A stretch of 64,000 nucleotides of DNA from Methanococcoides methylutens (lineage in GTDB: Archaea; Halobacteriota; Methanosarcinia; Methanosarcinales; Methanosarcinaceae): positions 301,687 to 365,686 of the forward strand of contig NZ_JRHO01000014.1 in the NCBI RefSeq assembly GCF_000765475.1, given 5' to 3'. The translations under genes and the position numbers were made by a program. The notes beneath the pieces were generated by a model. The model saw only the letters and a list, made by a program, of their open reading frames with translations. It had not been told where the DNA came from and did not search any database. This document shows positions 9,500 through 20,985 of the stretch, piece by piece (within the stretch, counting starts at the first letter, position 1; each line of letters opens with the position of its first letter).

Positions 9500-10753
9500 T
9501 CAGATTCTCTTTTTTCTTTCAAGAGAAAAGGTCATGGCTAACATGAGCACTGCAATAACTACACTAAATCCGGGTGTTTTTTCAGGAGGAGATTCTGGCA
9601 CAGATGCTAATGATGATGCAGGTCTGGATACCAGTTCTTCATCAAGAACAATTACTGATATTGCTAATCTGTCGCCCTTTATTGCTGTCGAAACAATTTT
9701 GTCCCCTTTTGGTGACCACTGAAGCATCAAACCTTCACCAATTCGAATCTGGTCAGTTCCATCACTGTTCATGATCCAGATTCCATATTCTCCAATGCTC
9801 CCGGAATTGAAAACAATTTTACTTCCATCAGGCGACCAGTCTGGATAAGACTGTGATACAAAATACTCGGAATTATTGGTAAGAGGTTTTTTATTACTAC
9901 CATCACCATCTATTACCCATATGCTTGATGTATAATTTTCATGATCACCCTTTACATAAACTATTTTTGTACCATCAGGGGACCAGTCAATATTGTAAGC
10001 AGATCCGTCTACAAGTTGTATTTTATCGGATCCGTCTTTGTTCATTACCCAGATTCCACCATTGCCGGATTCATTTGATACAAAAGCTATTTTTTCCCCA
10101 TCTGGTCGCCATGTTGCCCCGATATTATCTTTTCCACTGGTGGTGAGCTTTAGATTATTACTACCATCGTGATCAACAATCCAGATATCGTAATCTTTAG
10201 AAACTTTAGAAATATTGAATATTGGTTCTTTTTTGCCATTTATTTCTACGGTTTCCCAAACATTCCTGTTTTCAGAAGATGCAGAAACATAAACAATCTG
10301 TGAACTGTCTGGACTCCACGAAATGCCCCATCTGCCCGTCAATCCAAGCAAATTGTTTTCAAGATGTGCTCCGTGAGTTAATTGTTTCTTATTTGAACCG
10401 TTGACATTCATGATCCAAAGCTCATGATCACCTGTGCTGTTTGAAATGAACAGGAATTGTGTTCCATCGGGAGATAAAGGATTATTAAATCCAAGTCCGA
10501 GTATAGTATCTCCAGACGTGAGTTGAGTTTTGTTACTTCCATCAGCATCCATCATCCAAAAATCTACAACCCAATCTCCTGACGTTATGGTTTCGAGATC
10601 CGATGAAGTGTAAATGATCCTGTCACCATCAGGAGACCATTGAGGGAATCCGATGGATTCGGTGTCATTGGTAAGTTGCAATATTTCACTTGCATCAACA
10701 ATGTTGATTGTGAAAAAACAAAGAAAGAAGATCAAGACGAGTTTTGTTTTCAT
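9500..10753 (-). CDS. Secreted TolB-like beta-propeller with PGF-CTERM anchor
   Basis: A 417-residue exported protein. The N-terminal signal peptide is KTKLVLIFFLCFFTINIVDA. The body is a run of about eight TolB/WD40-like blades, each with WSPDG or a variant (PQWSPDGDRI, SWSPDSSQIVYVS, TWRPDGEKIAFVS, DWSPDGTKIVYV, DWSPDGSKIVFNS) followed by IWVMN-x-DGS. The tail TPGFSVVIAVLMLAM ending ERKKRI is a PGF-CTERM signal, processed by archaeosortase A and exchanged for a lipid anchor, so the propeller should sit on the outer face of the membrane. Start ATG 10753 is chosen because it leads straight into the signal peptide; ATG 10789 is the longer option. Ligand unknown. Confidence 0.85.
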   Translation of the reverse strand: MKTKLVLIFFLCFFTINIVDASEILQLTNDTESIGFPQWSPDGDRIIYTSSDLETITSGDWVVDFWMMDADGSNKTQLTSGDTILGLGFNNPLSPDGTQFLFISNSTGDHELWIMNVNGSNKKQLTHGAHLENNLLGLTGRWGISWSPDSSQIVYVSASSENRNVWETVEINGKKEPIFNISKVSKDYDIWIVDHDGSNNLKLTTSGKDNIGATWRPDGEKIAFVSNESGNGGIWVMNKDGSDKIQLVDGSAYNIDWSPDGTKIVYVKGDHENYTSSIWVIDGDGSNKKPLTNNSEYFVSQSYPDWSPDGSKIVFNSGSIGEYGIWIMNSDGTDQIRIGEGLMLQWSPKGDKIVSTAIKGDRLAISVIVLDEELVSRPASSLASVPESPPEKTPGFSVVIAVLMLAMTFSLERKKRI

Positions 10754-11245
10754 AGCTTCATATCCAAGAGATAATTCTTTGAATTTCATTTTATAGATTT
10801 AACTAAGAATTTATATAATTATATGTATAAATTGTGATAATCAATGATATTATTTTAAATGATATGATTCAAATTATGAATTTGAGAACTGTTCCCGAGA
10901 TGTTTAAGCAGAATTGGTATTGTCATCAATAACACAACATAACACGAATTAGAATTACATGATTTTTCCATACTGAGCTTTATTTTATAGAATTGATAGT
11001 TGCATTTATTGTAAAAAGTATGAAAAGACCTTTGATTAATATATTCTGAAAACTACATCCAGTGAAAATGAAAAAATGAACTTAAAAACATTGCTACATG
11101 ATATACTATAAAGTGAGAACGTATAAGGCGTACAACTGCCGAATCAAATTCCGGTAATATTTCACCTCAACAGCAAACCTTTAATCCTGTCACCCAAATA
11201 TCTCAAATCCGAACATATCCTTAAAAATACTACTTTCCACAAAAC
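10754..11245. other. AT-rich divergent intergenic region
   Basis: No gene is recognisable between the divergent propeller and uvrA genes, apart from a possible 12-codon N-terminal extension of the propeller gene up to 10789. A TATA-like block near 10811-10830 (TTATATAATTATATG) could be the promoter of the minus-strand propeller gene. A weaker one near 11100-11115 (GATATACTATAAAG) could serve uvrA. The composition is strongly AT-rich. Confidence 0.5.
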
Positions 11246-14071
11246 ATGTCCCTCAAAAATATAATCGTCAAAGGTGCCAAAGAGCACAACCTCAAGAATG
11301 TCGACCTAGTCCTACCCCGTGATAAACTGATAGTCATCACAGGTCTCAGCGGATCAGGAAAATCATCCCTTGCTTTTGATACCATATATGCAGAAGGGCA
11401 GAGGCGATATGTTGAATCGCTCTCAGCTTATGCAAGGCAATTCCTGGGACTTATGGAAAAACCGGATGTTGAGTACATAGAAGGACTTTCCCCTGCGATA
11501 TCCATCGAGCAGAAGACCACCAGCAAAAACCCTCGTTCCACAGTGGGAACAGTTACCGAGATCTATGATTACCTGAGGCTGCTCTATGCAAGGATAGGCA
11601 TCAGGCACTGCCCTAAATGTGGCAAGGTCATCGAACCTCAAAGTGTCGACCAGATCGTTGACAGCATCATGAAAATAGAGGAAGGCTCAAAGGTCCATAT
11701 CCTTGCACCTCTTGTGCGTGAGAGAAAGGGAGAGTACAAGAAACTGCTCACGGACCTCAGGGGAGAAGGATTTGCACGTGCAAGGGTGGATGGCGAGATC
11801 GTTGAACTGGATGATGCCGAAACCATCGAACTGGGACGCTACTACAAACACAACATCGAGGTAGTGGTAGACCGGCTTGTCATAAAGAAAGGAATGGAAG
11901 AAAGATTATCGGATTCCGTGGAAACCGCACTTGAGAAAAGCGGCGGGACACTGATGGTACATGTCCTTGACGGCGAAGAGATGGTGTTCAGTGAAAACCT
12001 GGCATGTACGGACTGCGGGATCGGGTTCGAGGAAATGGAACCTTCTGCATTCTCATTTAACAGCCCGCAGGGTGCCTGTGAAGAATGTCATGGACTTGGG
12101 ACTTCAATGGAGTTCGACCCTGAACTTATCGTCCCTGACCCCACCCTTACATTGAGAGAAGGTGCAGTTGAGACCTGGAACAAGAAAGACGGTTACTACA
12201 TGCAAGCCCTGGAGTCCGTGGGGAAGCGTTTCGGATTCTCACTCGATGTGCCCTTCGAGGAACTTGGACAGGAGCACAAGGATATAATCTTCAACGGCAC
12301 CACCGAAATGGTCGATTTCGTGCATGTCGGTAAGAACGGTGGCATGTGGAAGCACAAAGGACGTTTCCGGGGAGTCATCTCCAACATCTCAAAGACGTAT
12401 GATAATACTGAGTCAGAGAACACAAAGGACAGGCTGAGGAAGTACATCACCACCAAACCCTGTACGACCTGCACAGGCAACAGGCTAAAACCTGCCAGCC
12501 TTGCTGTGAGCATCAATGAAAGCAACATCATTGAGGTCACGCAAATGTCTGTGGAAACTGCATTGCATTTCTTTGAAGAACTTGAACCAAACCTTACGCC
12601 TCGCGAATATTCCATCGCAAGGCTGATCCTTAAGGAAATAAAGGCAAGGCTCGGGTTCCTCATGGACGTCGGACTTGATTACCTTACATTGAGCCGCTCG
12701 GCTGCGACCCTTTCAGGAGGAGAGGCACAGCGTATAAGGCTCGCAACACAGATTGGATCCAGTCTTATGGGCGTGCTGTATATTCTGGATGAGCCCAGCA
12801 TAGGGCTGCACCAGAGAGACAATCTCAGACTTATCAATACATTGAAACATCTTCGTGATATCGGCAACACAGTTGTGGTTGTGGAACATGATGAAGAGAC
12901 AATCCTCAATTCCGATCATGTGGTGGACATGGGACCAGGGGCCGGCATTCATGGTGGAGAGGTTGTAGCAGAAGGCACACCTGAACAGATCATGGAACAC
13001 CCGGATTCACTTACCGGACAATACATGAGCGGAAAACTTGAGATAGCCGTCCCAAAGAAAAGACGCAAGCCCACAGGCAAACTGATCCTCAGGGGTGCAT
13101 CACAGAACAACCTCAAAGGCATAGATGTGGAATTCCCACTCGGGGTCATGGCATGTGTCTCAGGCGTATCAGGTTCAGGAAAAAGCACCCTCATCAATGA
13201 GACCCTCAATAAGGTGCTTGCCCAGAAATTGCATCGTGCAAGGGACAGACCGGGCAAATATAAGGACATAAAGGGTCTCGACCAGATAGACAAGGTCATA
13301 ACCATCGACCAGTCGCCTATCGGAAGGACACCACGTTCCAATCCGGCCACATATACTAACCTTTTCACACCCATACGGGAACTCTTTGCACAGACAAAGA
13401 TGTCAAAATCCCGCGGATACAAACCTGGAAGATTCAGCTTCAATGTGCGCGGAGGCAGATGTGAGACCTGTTCAGGTGACGGAATCATAACTATTGAAAT
13501 GCACTTTTTGCCTGATGTTTATGTGCCCTGTGAGGTCTGCCACGGGAAGCGATACAACCGTGAGACACTTGAGGTCACCTACAAGGAAAAGACCATCGCT
13601 GATGTACTTGATATGACCGTAGAGGAAGCAGTGGAATTCTTTGAAAATATTCCAAAGATAAAGAACAAGCTTCAGACACTCTACGATGTTGGTCTTGGTT
13701 ACATCAAACTTGGCCAGTCCTCGACAACCCTCTCAGGAGGAGAGGCACAGCGTGTGAAGCTTGCAACAGAGCTTAGCAGGCGTTCCACCGGAAAGACAGT
13801 TTATATTCTTGATGAACCGACAACGGGACTACACTTTGACGATGTGAACAAGTTACTTGACGTGCTCCAGCGACTTGTGGATGCAGGCAATACGGTCATT
13901 GTCATAGAACACAACCTTGACGTTATCAAGACAGCAGACTGGGTGATAGATCTGGGTCCGGAAGGTGGAGAACGTGGTGGCAGTATTATTGCCAAAGGTA
14001 CACCCGAGAAAATAGCAAAGAGCAAAGTATCCTATACAGGAGAATTCCTGAAAAGAGTGCTCAAAAAATAA
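11246..14071 (+). CDS. uvrA: Excinuclease ABC subunit A
   Basis: A 941-residue damage-recognition ATPase of bacterial-type nucleotide excision repair, full length for the family. It has two ABC modules: Walker [13 protein letters not shown] and [12 protein letters not shown], signatures [13 protein letters not shown] and [13 protein letters not shown], and Walker [12 protein letters not shown] and [11 protein letters not shown]. Zinc modules are seen in [24 protein letters not shown] with CEECHGLG, and CETCSGDG with CEVCHGKRY. It stands alone; uvrB and uvrC are not in the window. It is convergent with the FmdE-family gene, separated by a hairpin terminator. Confidence 0.98.
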   Translation: MSLKNIIVKGAKEHNLKNVDLVLPRDKLIVITGLSGSGKSSLAFDTIYAEGQRRYVESLSAYARQFLGLMEKPDVEYIEGLSPAISIEQKTTSKNPRSTVGTVTEIYDYLRLLYARIGIRHCPKCGKVIEPQSVDQIVDSIMKIEEGSKVHILAPLVRERKGEYKKLLTDLRGEGFARARVDGEIVELDDAETIELGRYYKHNIEVVVDRLVIKKGMEERLSDSVETALEKSGGTLMVHVLDGEEMVFSENLACTDCGIGFEEMEPSAFSFNSPQGACEECHGLGTSMEFDPELIVPDPTLTLREGAVETWNKKDGYYMQALESVGKRFGFSLDVPFEELGQEHKDIIFNGTTEMVDFVHVGKNGGMWKHKGRFRGVISNISKTYDNTESENTKDRLRKYITTKPCTTCTGNRLKPASLAVSINESNIIEVTQMSVETALHFFEELEPNLTPREYSIARLILKEIKARLGFLMDVGLDYLTLSRSAATLSGGEAQRIRLATQIGSSLMGVLYILDEPSIGLHQRDNLRLINTLKHLRDIGNTVVVVEHDEETILNSDHVVDMGPGAGIHGGEVVAEGTPEQIMEHPDSLTGQYMSGKLEIAVPKKRRKPTGKLILRGASQNNLKGIDVEFPLGVMACVSGVSGSGKSTLINETLNKVLAQKLHRARDRPGKYKDIKGLDQIDKVITIDQSPIGRTPRSNPATYTNLFTPIRELFAQTKMSKSRGYKPGRFSFNVRGGRCETCSGDGIITIEMHFLPDVYVPCEVCHGKRYNRETLEVTYKEKTIADVLDMTVEEAVEFFENIPKIKNKLQTLYDVGLGYIKLGQSSTTLSGGEAQRVKLATELSRRSTGKTVYILDEPTTGLHFDDVNKLLDVLQRLVDAGNTVIVIEHNLDVIKTADWVIDLGPEGGERGGSIIAKGTPEKIAKSKVSYTGEFLKRVLKK

Positions 14072-14124
14072 GTTTAAAACTTAAAAGTGATTAAAAAGTA
14101 AAGAACTTGGAAACTTAAAGAGTT

Positions 14125-14154
14125 AAAAAAGATATCTGACCAACGTCAGATATC
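14125..14154 (-). terminator. Perfect 10-bp hairpin overlapping the FmdE-family stop codon
   Basis: GATATCTGAC (14131-14140), loop CAAC, GTCAGATATC (14145-14154). On the minus strand the stem is followed by a run of T (complement of the A-run at 14125-14130), like an intrinsic terminator. The stem includes the last codons and stop of the FmdE-family gene and separates it from convergent uvrA, so it may act in both directions. Confidence 0.6.
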
Positions 14155-14730
14155 ATGACCTTCAAAGCAGGAAAGACAGACCATATTCCCATCTTTTACA
14201 CGAAGGCGTGTTTCCATAGTTTCCTCACCGCACTCCGTACATGCAATGGAACGATATACCATTGCTTTTTCAGGCGGTTCTATCTCAACCCTTGTTGCAG
14301 TGAACAACTCATCAGCTGGAATATCAAGAATTGCAAGACCTCTTTCAGCATGCCTTTTCCTGAACTCTTCCTGTTCCTCATCTGTTGCAGTGCCATTTCT
14401 TACTTTGGGGAAAAGCTCATTGTAACGTGGGTCTTCCCGGCGCTGGCGCGGATTGATCGATATCCGAAGTGCTTCGCTCTCTCCCCTTTTGAAGAAAGTA
14501 TATACGTGCTTGCCGAGGTCCTTGAAGACAAGGTTTCCTTTTCCAAAGGTACATCCATTGATTACCTGAATGGCATCCACGCTGCATGACTTGTTCTCAA
14601 CGACAGCCACAAGTTCCTCATCCTCTGAGCGGTCCTTGAACTGCTCGGCTGCATAGGTTGCAACCCTGTAACCAATAACAAGTCCCGGGCAGAGGTGCCC
14701 ATGGAACTTTATTGCATCTTCCAGTTCCAT
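14146..14730 (-). CDS. FmdE-family protein with C-terminal zinc ribbon
   Basis: A 194-residue protein. The N-terminal FmdE domain begins at once (FHGHLCPGLVIGYRVA), with the conserved His and Cys, and ENKSCSVDAIQVINGCTFGKGNL. The C-terminus carries CTECGEETMETR and CLSCF, a four-cysteine zinc ribbon. FmdE was named from genes co-purified with formylmethanofuran dehydrogenase, but its exact role there is unsettled; here no fmd or fwd catalytic genes adjoin. It lies directly downstream of purB, nine bases away on the same strand, and is likely co-transcribed. Confidence 0.88.
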   Translation of the reverse strand: MELEDAIKFHGHLCPGLVIGYRVATYAAEQFKDRSEDEELVAVVENKSCSVDAIQVINGCTFGKGNLVFKDLGKHVYTFFKRGESEALRISINPRQRREDPRYNELFPKVRNGTATDEEQEEFRKRHAERGLAILDIPADELFTATRVEIEPPEKAMVYRSIACTECGEETMETRLRVKDGNMVCLSCFEGHDI

Positions 14731-14739
14731 GATCTCACC

Positions 14740-16080
14740 TTAGAACTGGCTTCTTATCTTTGCAGCTACGTTCTCGACCTGCTCCACAGCAGTACCGATG
14801 TACCTATCAGGGTTCACCAGGTCTGTGATATCGGATTCACTTAAGTATTGTGTGACTTCCGGTTTGCCAAGAAGAACATCCTTAAGGTGCATTCCTGATT
14901 CGTGTGCCTCCATTGCGGAGCTTCTGACGATCTCATGAGCTTCCTGCCTGCCGACACCACGCTTTGCAAGTTCGATCATGACAGACTCACCCATGTTAAG
15001 TCCACGAAGGAGATCAAGGTTCTTGCGTATGTTCTCAGGATAGAACCTGAGGTTCTCGATAACGCCAATAGCCAGTTTGAGAAGGTGATCTGTCAGCACA
15101 CAGCTTTCAGGGAAAACGATCCTTTCGCATGAGGAGTTAGTAAGATCACGTTCATCCCATAGAGTGTTGTTAAGCAGTTCAGGCTCGACCATTGAGCGAA
15201 CGATACGTGCCAGACCACTTATCTGCTCTGACTTGATCGGATTCCTCTTGTGAGGCATGGTGGAAGAACCTACCTGTTTCTTGCGGAAGCTCTCCTCTAC
15301 CTCTGCGATCTCGCTCCTCTGGAGGGATCTGATCTCCACTGCGATCTTATCCAGAGTTGTTACTGTATTCGCCATCCACATAACGAATTCTGCATGACGG
15401 TCACGCTGGATGATCTGATTTGAAACATCAACGCTGCCAAGACCAAGATATTCCATTGCGTACTTTTGTATTTCGATACCGTCTTTTCCGAATGCTGCCT
15501 GTGTACCTACAGCTCCGGTCATCTGGCCTACCAGAAGACGTGGTGTAAGCTGGCCCAGACGTTCAAGGTGTCTTGCCATCTCACTTGCCCAGATCGCAAA
15601 TCTGAGACCATATGTTGTTGGTACACCTATCTGACCATGTGTCCTTCCTGCACAGACAGTGTTCTTGTGCTCTTCTGCCTTTGTGAGCAAGACGTCCAGA
15701 AGTGTACGTACCTTATCCTCAAGGATAGCAACAGCATCCATCATCTGAAGTGCAGTAGCTGTATCCAGGATGTCGTTGGATGTTGCACCAAAGTGCACCC
15801 ACTTAGCAGCATCCTCTGTACACTGCTCAGATATCGCAAGAACGATAGCCATCATATCATGGTGGATCTCATCTTCTATCTCTGTTACCCTTTCAAGTTT
15901 TACCTGATTTATGCTTTTCTCGATCTGTGCTGCAGCTTCAGCAGGAACAACACCGATCTTTGCTTCAGCTTGTGAAAGTGCTGCTTCGGTCTTTAGGAGC
16001 TTTTCAAGGCGATTTGCCTCACTCCAGACATATTTCATTTCGTCAGTACCGTAACGATATTCAATAGGATGGATTGCCAT
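14740..16080 (-). CDS. purB: Adenylosuccinate lyase
   Basis: A 446-residue fumarase/aspartase-superfamily lyase acting twice in purine synthesis: it releases fumarate from SAICAR and from adenylosuccinate. The family signature GSSTMPHKRNPIKSE is intact, with the mobile catalytic serine loop. Other landmarks are HHDMMAIVLAI, HFGATSNDILDTA and GRTHGQIGVPTTYG. The length and the start MAIHPIEYRYG are normal for archaea. It precedes the FmdE-family gene in a two-gene unit. Confidence 0.97.
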   Translation of the reverse strand: MAIHPIEYRYGTDEMKYVWSEANRLEKLLKTEAALSQAEAKIGVVPAEAAAQIEKSINQVKLERVTEIEDEIHHDMMAIVLAISEQCTEDAAKWVHFGATSNDILDTATALQMMDAVAILEDKVRTLLDVLLTKAEEHKNTVCAGRTHGQIGVPTTYGLRFAIWASEMARHLERLGQLTPRLLVGQMTGAVGTQAAFGKDGIEIQKYAMEYLGLGSVDVSNQIIQRDRHAEFVMWMANTVTTLDKIAVEIRSLQRSEIAEVEESFRKKQVGSSTMPHKRNPIKSEQISGLARIVRSMVEPELLNNTLWDERDLTNSSCERIVFPESCVLTDHLLKLAIGVIENLRFYPENIRKNLDLLRGLNMGESVMIELAKRGVGRQEAHEIVRSSAMEAHESGMHLKDVLLGKPEVTQYLSESDITDLVNPDRYIGTAVEQVENVAAKIRSQF

Positions 16081-16271
16081 ATATTTTGGTCTCCTTGGAT
16101 TATGAAACTAAATTTACCAATGAACTATATGGGGTAGATAAACAACAAACCCATAAATAAGCTTTGAGCATGGAATCCCATTCTGCCTTAGAATGAGGTA
16201 CTTAAGGACCATCAAGAAGGTAATATTTATCTATTGATAGACACCATAAATTATATTGTAGACAGGGGGAA

Positions 16272-16691
16272 ATGATCGTGGAAAAATTATATGTATTTCT
16301 TGAAAAGCTCGACAAGAATGAATTTACCGGACAGGATATCGCCCTACTTTTAAAACAAATGGAAGAAGATTCAAGGCAGGGTATCATTGCATTAACAAAG
16401 GATGACATGCAATGGCTCGAAACATACGCATTCGGGTTGCAGCAATTTGAAGTTATGTGTAGCAAGGATCCATCCAAAATGAGAGCTGGTGACTGGAGAC
16501 AGGTTGTTCATGATTTCAGCAAGGTCAGATTCTTTGTGGATGACATGGAAGAGAGAGGCCTGGTTAAGAACGTATTCTGGAATGTGGAAGGAATTGTTAC
16601 ATTTGATATTCCCGACAACTTCGGTTACAGGAATTTTATATATTGCAGGATAAAAAGCTATCTTGAGAAACTCTACAATCTACAAAAATGA
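16272..16691 (+). CDS. Conserved hypothetical protein, 139 aa
   Basis: An acidic, mostly helical protein of unknown function with no membrane segment or cysteine cluster. Recognisable stretches are VFLEKLDKNEFTGQDIALLL and the tail YRNFIYCRIKSYLEKLY. GGGGGA lies at 16265-16270, too close to ATG 16272 but well spaced for GTG 16278, which may be the true start. It stands alone between divergent purB and tRNA-Arg. I do not recognise a family. Confidence 0.65.
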   Translation: MIVEKLYVFLEKLDKNEFTGQDIALLLKQMEEDSRQGIIALTKDDMQWLETYAFGLQQFEVMCSKDPSKMRAGDWRQVVHDFSKVRFFVDDMEERGLVKNVFWNVEGIVTFDIPDNFGYRNFIYCRIKSYLEKLYNLQK

Positions 16692-16759
16692 TCAGAATAA
16701 TTGAATATGAATTGATTATAAATTGATTCGTTAATATTCAATTCAAGTAGATTATAGAA

Positions 16760-16831
16760 CGGGCCTGCCGGGAATCGAACCCGGGTTCTAAGCTCCGGAG
16801 GCTAAAGTGATATCCACTACACCACAGGCCC
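16760..16831 (-). tRNA. tRNA-Arg (anticodon CCG)
   Basis: The reverse strand folds into a full cloverleaf. The acceptor GGGCCTG pairs with CAGGCCC, with discriminator G. Anticodon stem TTAGC/GCTAA has the seven-base loop CTCCGGA, so the anticodon is CCG (codon CGG). The T arm is CCGGG-TTCGATT-CCCGG. CCA is not encoded. No intron is seen. Confidence 0.95.
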
Positions 16832-17213
16832 ATAAACATAACTATGTGTAATATATGTCATCACGTTAGTGACAAAAGTAACTGATTGTAGGATAAACCA
16901 ATTATTATATTATTGTTTTGGGATTAGAACCTGACAAATGAACATATTTTCACAAAACACTCATATTTTGGAACACTTCAAGCATAATTATCAAGAATAT
17001 ACTCTTAAATGAGAAGCTTTCTGCATAATAAGAATCAAACTTCTCAATCAGGAAGTAGTTCATTGGTATAATAGTATCCCATGGAATAGAATATATCATT
17101 GATATAACATTATTTTTGAAAACATATTAATACACATTTTAATACATTAAAGCAAAGGTATAATTTGAACTAAACCCAACATCATTGCAAAAACGACTCC
17201 AGTTTACAGAAAA
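16832..17213. other. AT-rich intergenic region
   Basis: No open frame of note. It should hold the tRNA-Arg promoter on one side and the promoter of the PAS kinase on the other (AT-rich ACATATTAATAC near 17123). I see no repeat or RNA motif. Confidence 0.4.
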
Positions 17214-18830
17214 ATGACAATGGAAAATAAAGATATAGGTTCTGAAAAGATCAACGATCTGAAACAGACTATCAAGGACCTCAGAAATGAGATCGAACTG
17301 GTCAACAAGGAAGCCAGGGAAAAAGAAGATTTTTATAAGCTTCATGTTGAGAATCTCAATGATGTTATCTTTAGTGTCGACAAAAACGGAAACTTTACAT
17401 ATATAAGCCCGGCTATTGAAATTTTTACCGGCTACATGCCAGAAGAAGTAATCGGCACATCTTTTATGAAATATGTACACCCGAAGGATCTTCCGGGTCT
17501 TCTTGAAGATATGAACCTGACCCTTAAAGGTGAACACAAGCCATATATGTTCAGAGTTATTGCAAAATCAGGCAAGGTAACACACGTACACACATCTTCC
17601 AAAGGAATCATCAGGAACGGAGAAGTAATTGGTCTAAATGGGATCATGGTAAATATCGACCAACTCAAGAAAGTTGAGTTCGAGCTGATGAAAGAAAAAG
17701 AAAAAGCACAGCATTATCTTAATGTGTCTAATGTTATGTTCGTTGTTCTTGACAAGAACCAGAAGATCAAACTCGTGAATAAAAAAGCTGCAGAGACCGT
17801 TGGTTATTCCGAAAAGGAACTAATTGGCAGGAACTGGTTTGACATCTTCATACCTGAAAACATTCATGCAAATGTAAAGGCTGTGTTTAACAAAATTATT
17901 TCAGGAGATTCCAAAACATTTGAATATTACGATAATTCGATCATCACAAGATCTGGTGAAGAAAAGGTTATTTCCTGGAATAATTCGATACTTTATGATC
18001 AGGATGGAAATGTCAGTGGTTTACTTTCTTCAGGAATCGATGTTACTGAAAAGAAGATTGCAGAAAGGGCGCTAATATCTGCAAAAAATGAGGCTGAAAC
18101 TGCAAATCAAGCAAAGAGCACATTTATTGCAAACATGAGCCATGAATTGCGGACACCTCTTAACTCAGTAATCGGATTCTCTGAAATTCTTCTTGAAAAG
18201 AAGTTCGGAGATATTAATGAAAAACAGGAAAGATACCTTCACAATATATTCTCCAGTGGTAAACACCTTCTTGACGTTTTTAATTTAATGCTGGAAGTTT
18301 CAAGGATTGAGTCCGAAGTGCTTGAACTTAATTATAGGAAAGTAGAATTAGTCGGATTTATGGAAGATATCCGGAAATATGTGGTTCCACAAGTTCAGGA
18401 TAAAGAGCAGAGAATATTATTTAACATCAACACAGATATCAAATATGTTGTAGCAGATATCAAAAAGGTAGAACAGAGCATCACTCATCTGATTGAAAAT
18501 GCCAGCAAATTTTCAGAAAATGGTAGCCCCATTACAGTTGAAATCAGGAGTACTGATAAGGATCTGGTTTTTAATGTATCAGATAATGGGATAGGGATCT
18601 CAGAGAAAGATATTGATACACTTTTTAGCCCCTTCACTCAGATCGATTCATCTTCAACAAGAAGCCATGGAGGAATTGGAATCGGACTATGCCTTGCCAA
18701 AAAATACTCCGAATTGCATGGTGGATCCCTGTATGTCAGAAGTAAGATAAACGAAGGTAGCAGCTTTTACCTTACAATACCACTAAACCCTGACATAGAA
18801 AAAGATAATTTATCAAAAAAAGAGAATTAA
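17214..18830 (+). CDS. PAS-PAS sensor histidine kinase
   Basis: A 538-residue kinase. An N-terminal coiled-coil stretch (SEKINDLKQTIKDLRNEIEL) leads into PAS1 (ENLNDVIFSVDKNGNFTYIS) and PAS2 (SNVMFVVLDKNQKIKLVNK). HisKA has MSHELRTPLNSVIGFSE with the phosphoacceptor near H310. The ATPase has ENASKFSENGSPI, DNGIGIS and HGGIGIGLCLAKKYS. No membrane segment is seen, so it is a cytosolic sensor. The HisKA and ATPase parts resemble those of the UAG-containing kinase, suggesting paralogy. No receiver protein is adjacent. Confidence 0.93.
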   Translation: MTMENKDIGSEKINDLKQTIKDLRNEIELVNKEAREKEDFYKLHVENLNDVIFSVDKNGNFTYISPAIEIFTGYMPEEVIGTSFMKYVHPKDLPGLLEDMNLTLKGEHKPYMFRVIAKSGKVTHVHTSSKGIIRNGEVIGLNGIMVNIDQLKKVEFELMKEKEKAQHYLNVSNVMFVVLDKNQKIKLVNKKAAETVGYSEKELIGRNWFDIFIPENIHANVKAVFNKIISGDSKTFEYYDNSIITRSGEEKVISWNNSILYDQDGNVSGLLSSGIDVTEKKIAERALISAKNEAETANQAKSTFIANMSHELRTPLNSVIGFSEILLEKKFGDINEKQERYLHNIFSSGKHLLDVFNLMLEVSRIESEVLELNYRKVELVGFMEDIRKYVVPQVQDKEQRILFNINTDIKYVVADIKKVEQSITHLIENASKFSENGSPITVEIRSTDKDLVFNVSDNGIGISEKDIDTLFSPFTQIDSSSTRSHGGIGIGLCLAKKYSELHGGSLYVRSKINEGSSFYLTIPLNPDIEKDNLSKKEN

Positions 18831-18841
18831 AAAGGAAAGAA

Positions 18842-19042
18842 TCATTCCTTTGAAACATCGTAGTAGCATCTTTTAGGAGAGTAAACAAGACCCTTTTTCT
18901 TTAGTGATGCAATTGTTTTACTAACCAGTTTACTGTCCAGACCAGTAGACTCTGCAATATCACCAGGCCTCAAGGATTTGTCAGAGCCTTCCAGAGCATT
19001 TAGTACTGTTGATTCATTTTCAGTTAATGTTTCTTCACTCAT
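18842..19042 (-). CDS. Small winged-helix DNA-binding protein
   Basis: 66 residues forming essentially one winged helix. It starts TLTENESTVLNALEGSD; DIAESTGLDSKLVSKTIASL is the helix-turn-helix and KKKGLVYSPKRCYYDVSKE the wing. GTGAGGT lies six bases before the ATG. It is probably a MarR/ArsR-like transcription regulator, target unknown. It is convergent with the PAS kinase and lies downstream of the rpsJ end. Confidence 0.8.
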   Translation of the reverse strand: MSEETLTENESTVLNALEGSDKSLRPGDIAESTGLDSKLVSKTIASLKKKGLVYSPKRCYYDVSKE

Positions 19043-19149
19043 GATATAACCTCACATTGATATGAAATGTGTAAGATATAAACATTATCAATAGATAAAT
19101 AGAGTACTGACCAATAATCAATAGCATTGGAACTCAGTTTAAGATTTAA

Positions 19150-19207
19150 AGTTTAAAAATAATTAAAGAAATAGGGAGGAGAACTGTTACAGATCGAAAT
19201 CTGTAAC
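19150..19207 (-). terminator. Hairpin and T-rich tract after rpsJ
   Basis: GTTACAGAT (19186-19194), loop CGAA, ATCTGTAAC (19199-19207). On the minus strand it lies 36 bases beyond the rpsJ stop and is followed by pyrimidine- and T-rich sequence (complement of 19150-19185). This is the expected end of the long rpo-ribosomal operon. Confidence 0.55.
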
Positions 19208-19242
19208 ATAGTCCCAGGTCCTTTTGAATAATATCGAAGTAC

Positions 19243-20855
<1,613 letters not shown>

Positions 20856-20985
20856 ATTATATTCTCCTTTATTTTTGATTGTTAGATGTAATATCTATAA
20901 TTTTGACCTAAATTGTTGTTTCTACTCTTAAACCTTTCCAAAGGATAGGATATTTCATAAAAATAAGATGGATAAAATATCCACC

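Noticed and set aside
18831..18851. AAAGGAA/TTCCTTT hairpin as a terminator of the PAS kinase
   Set aside because: Short AT-rich stem with no following T-run on the plus strand.
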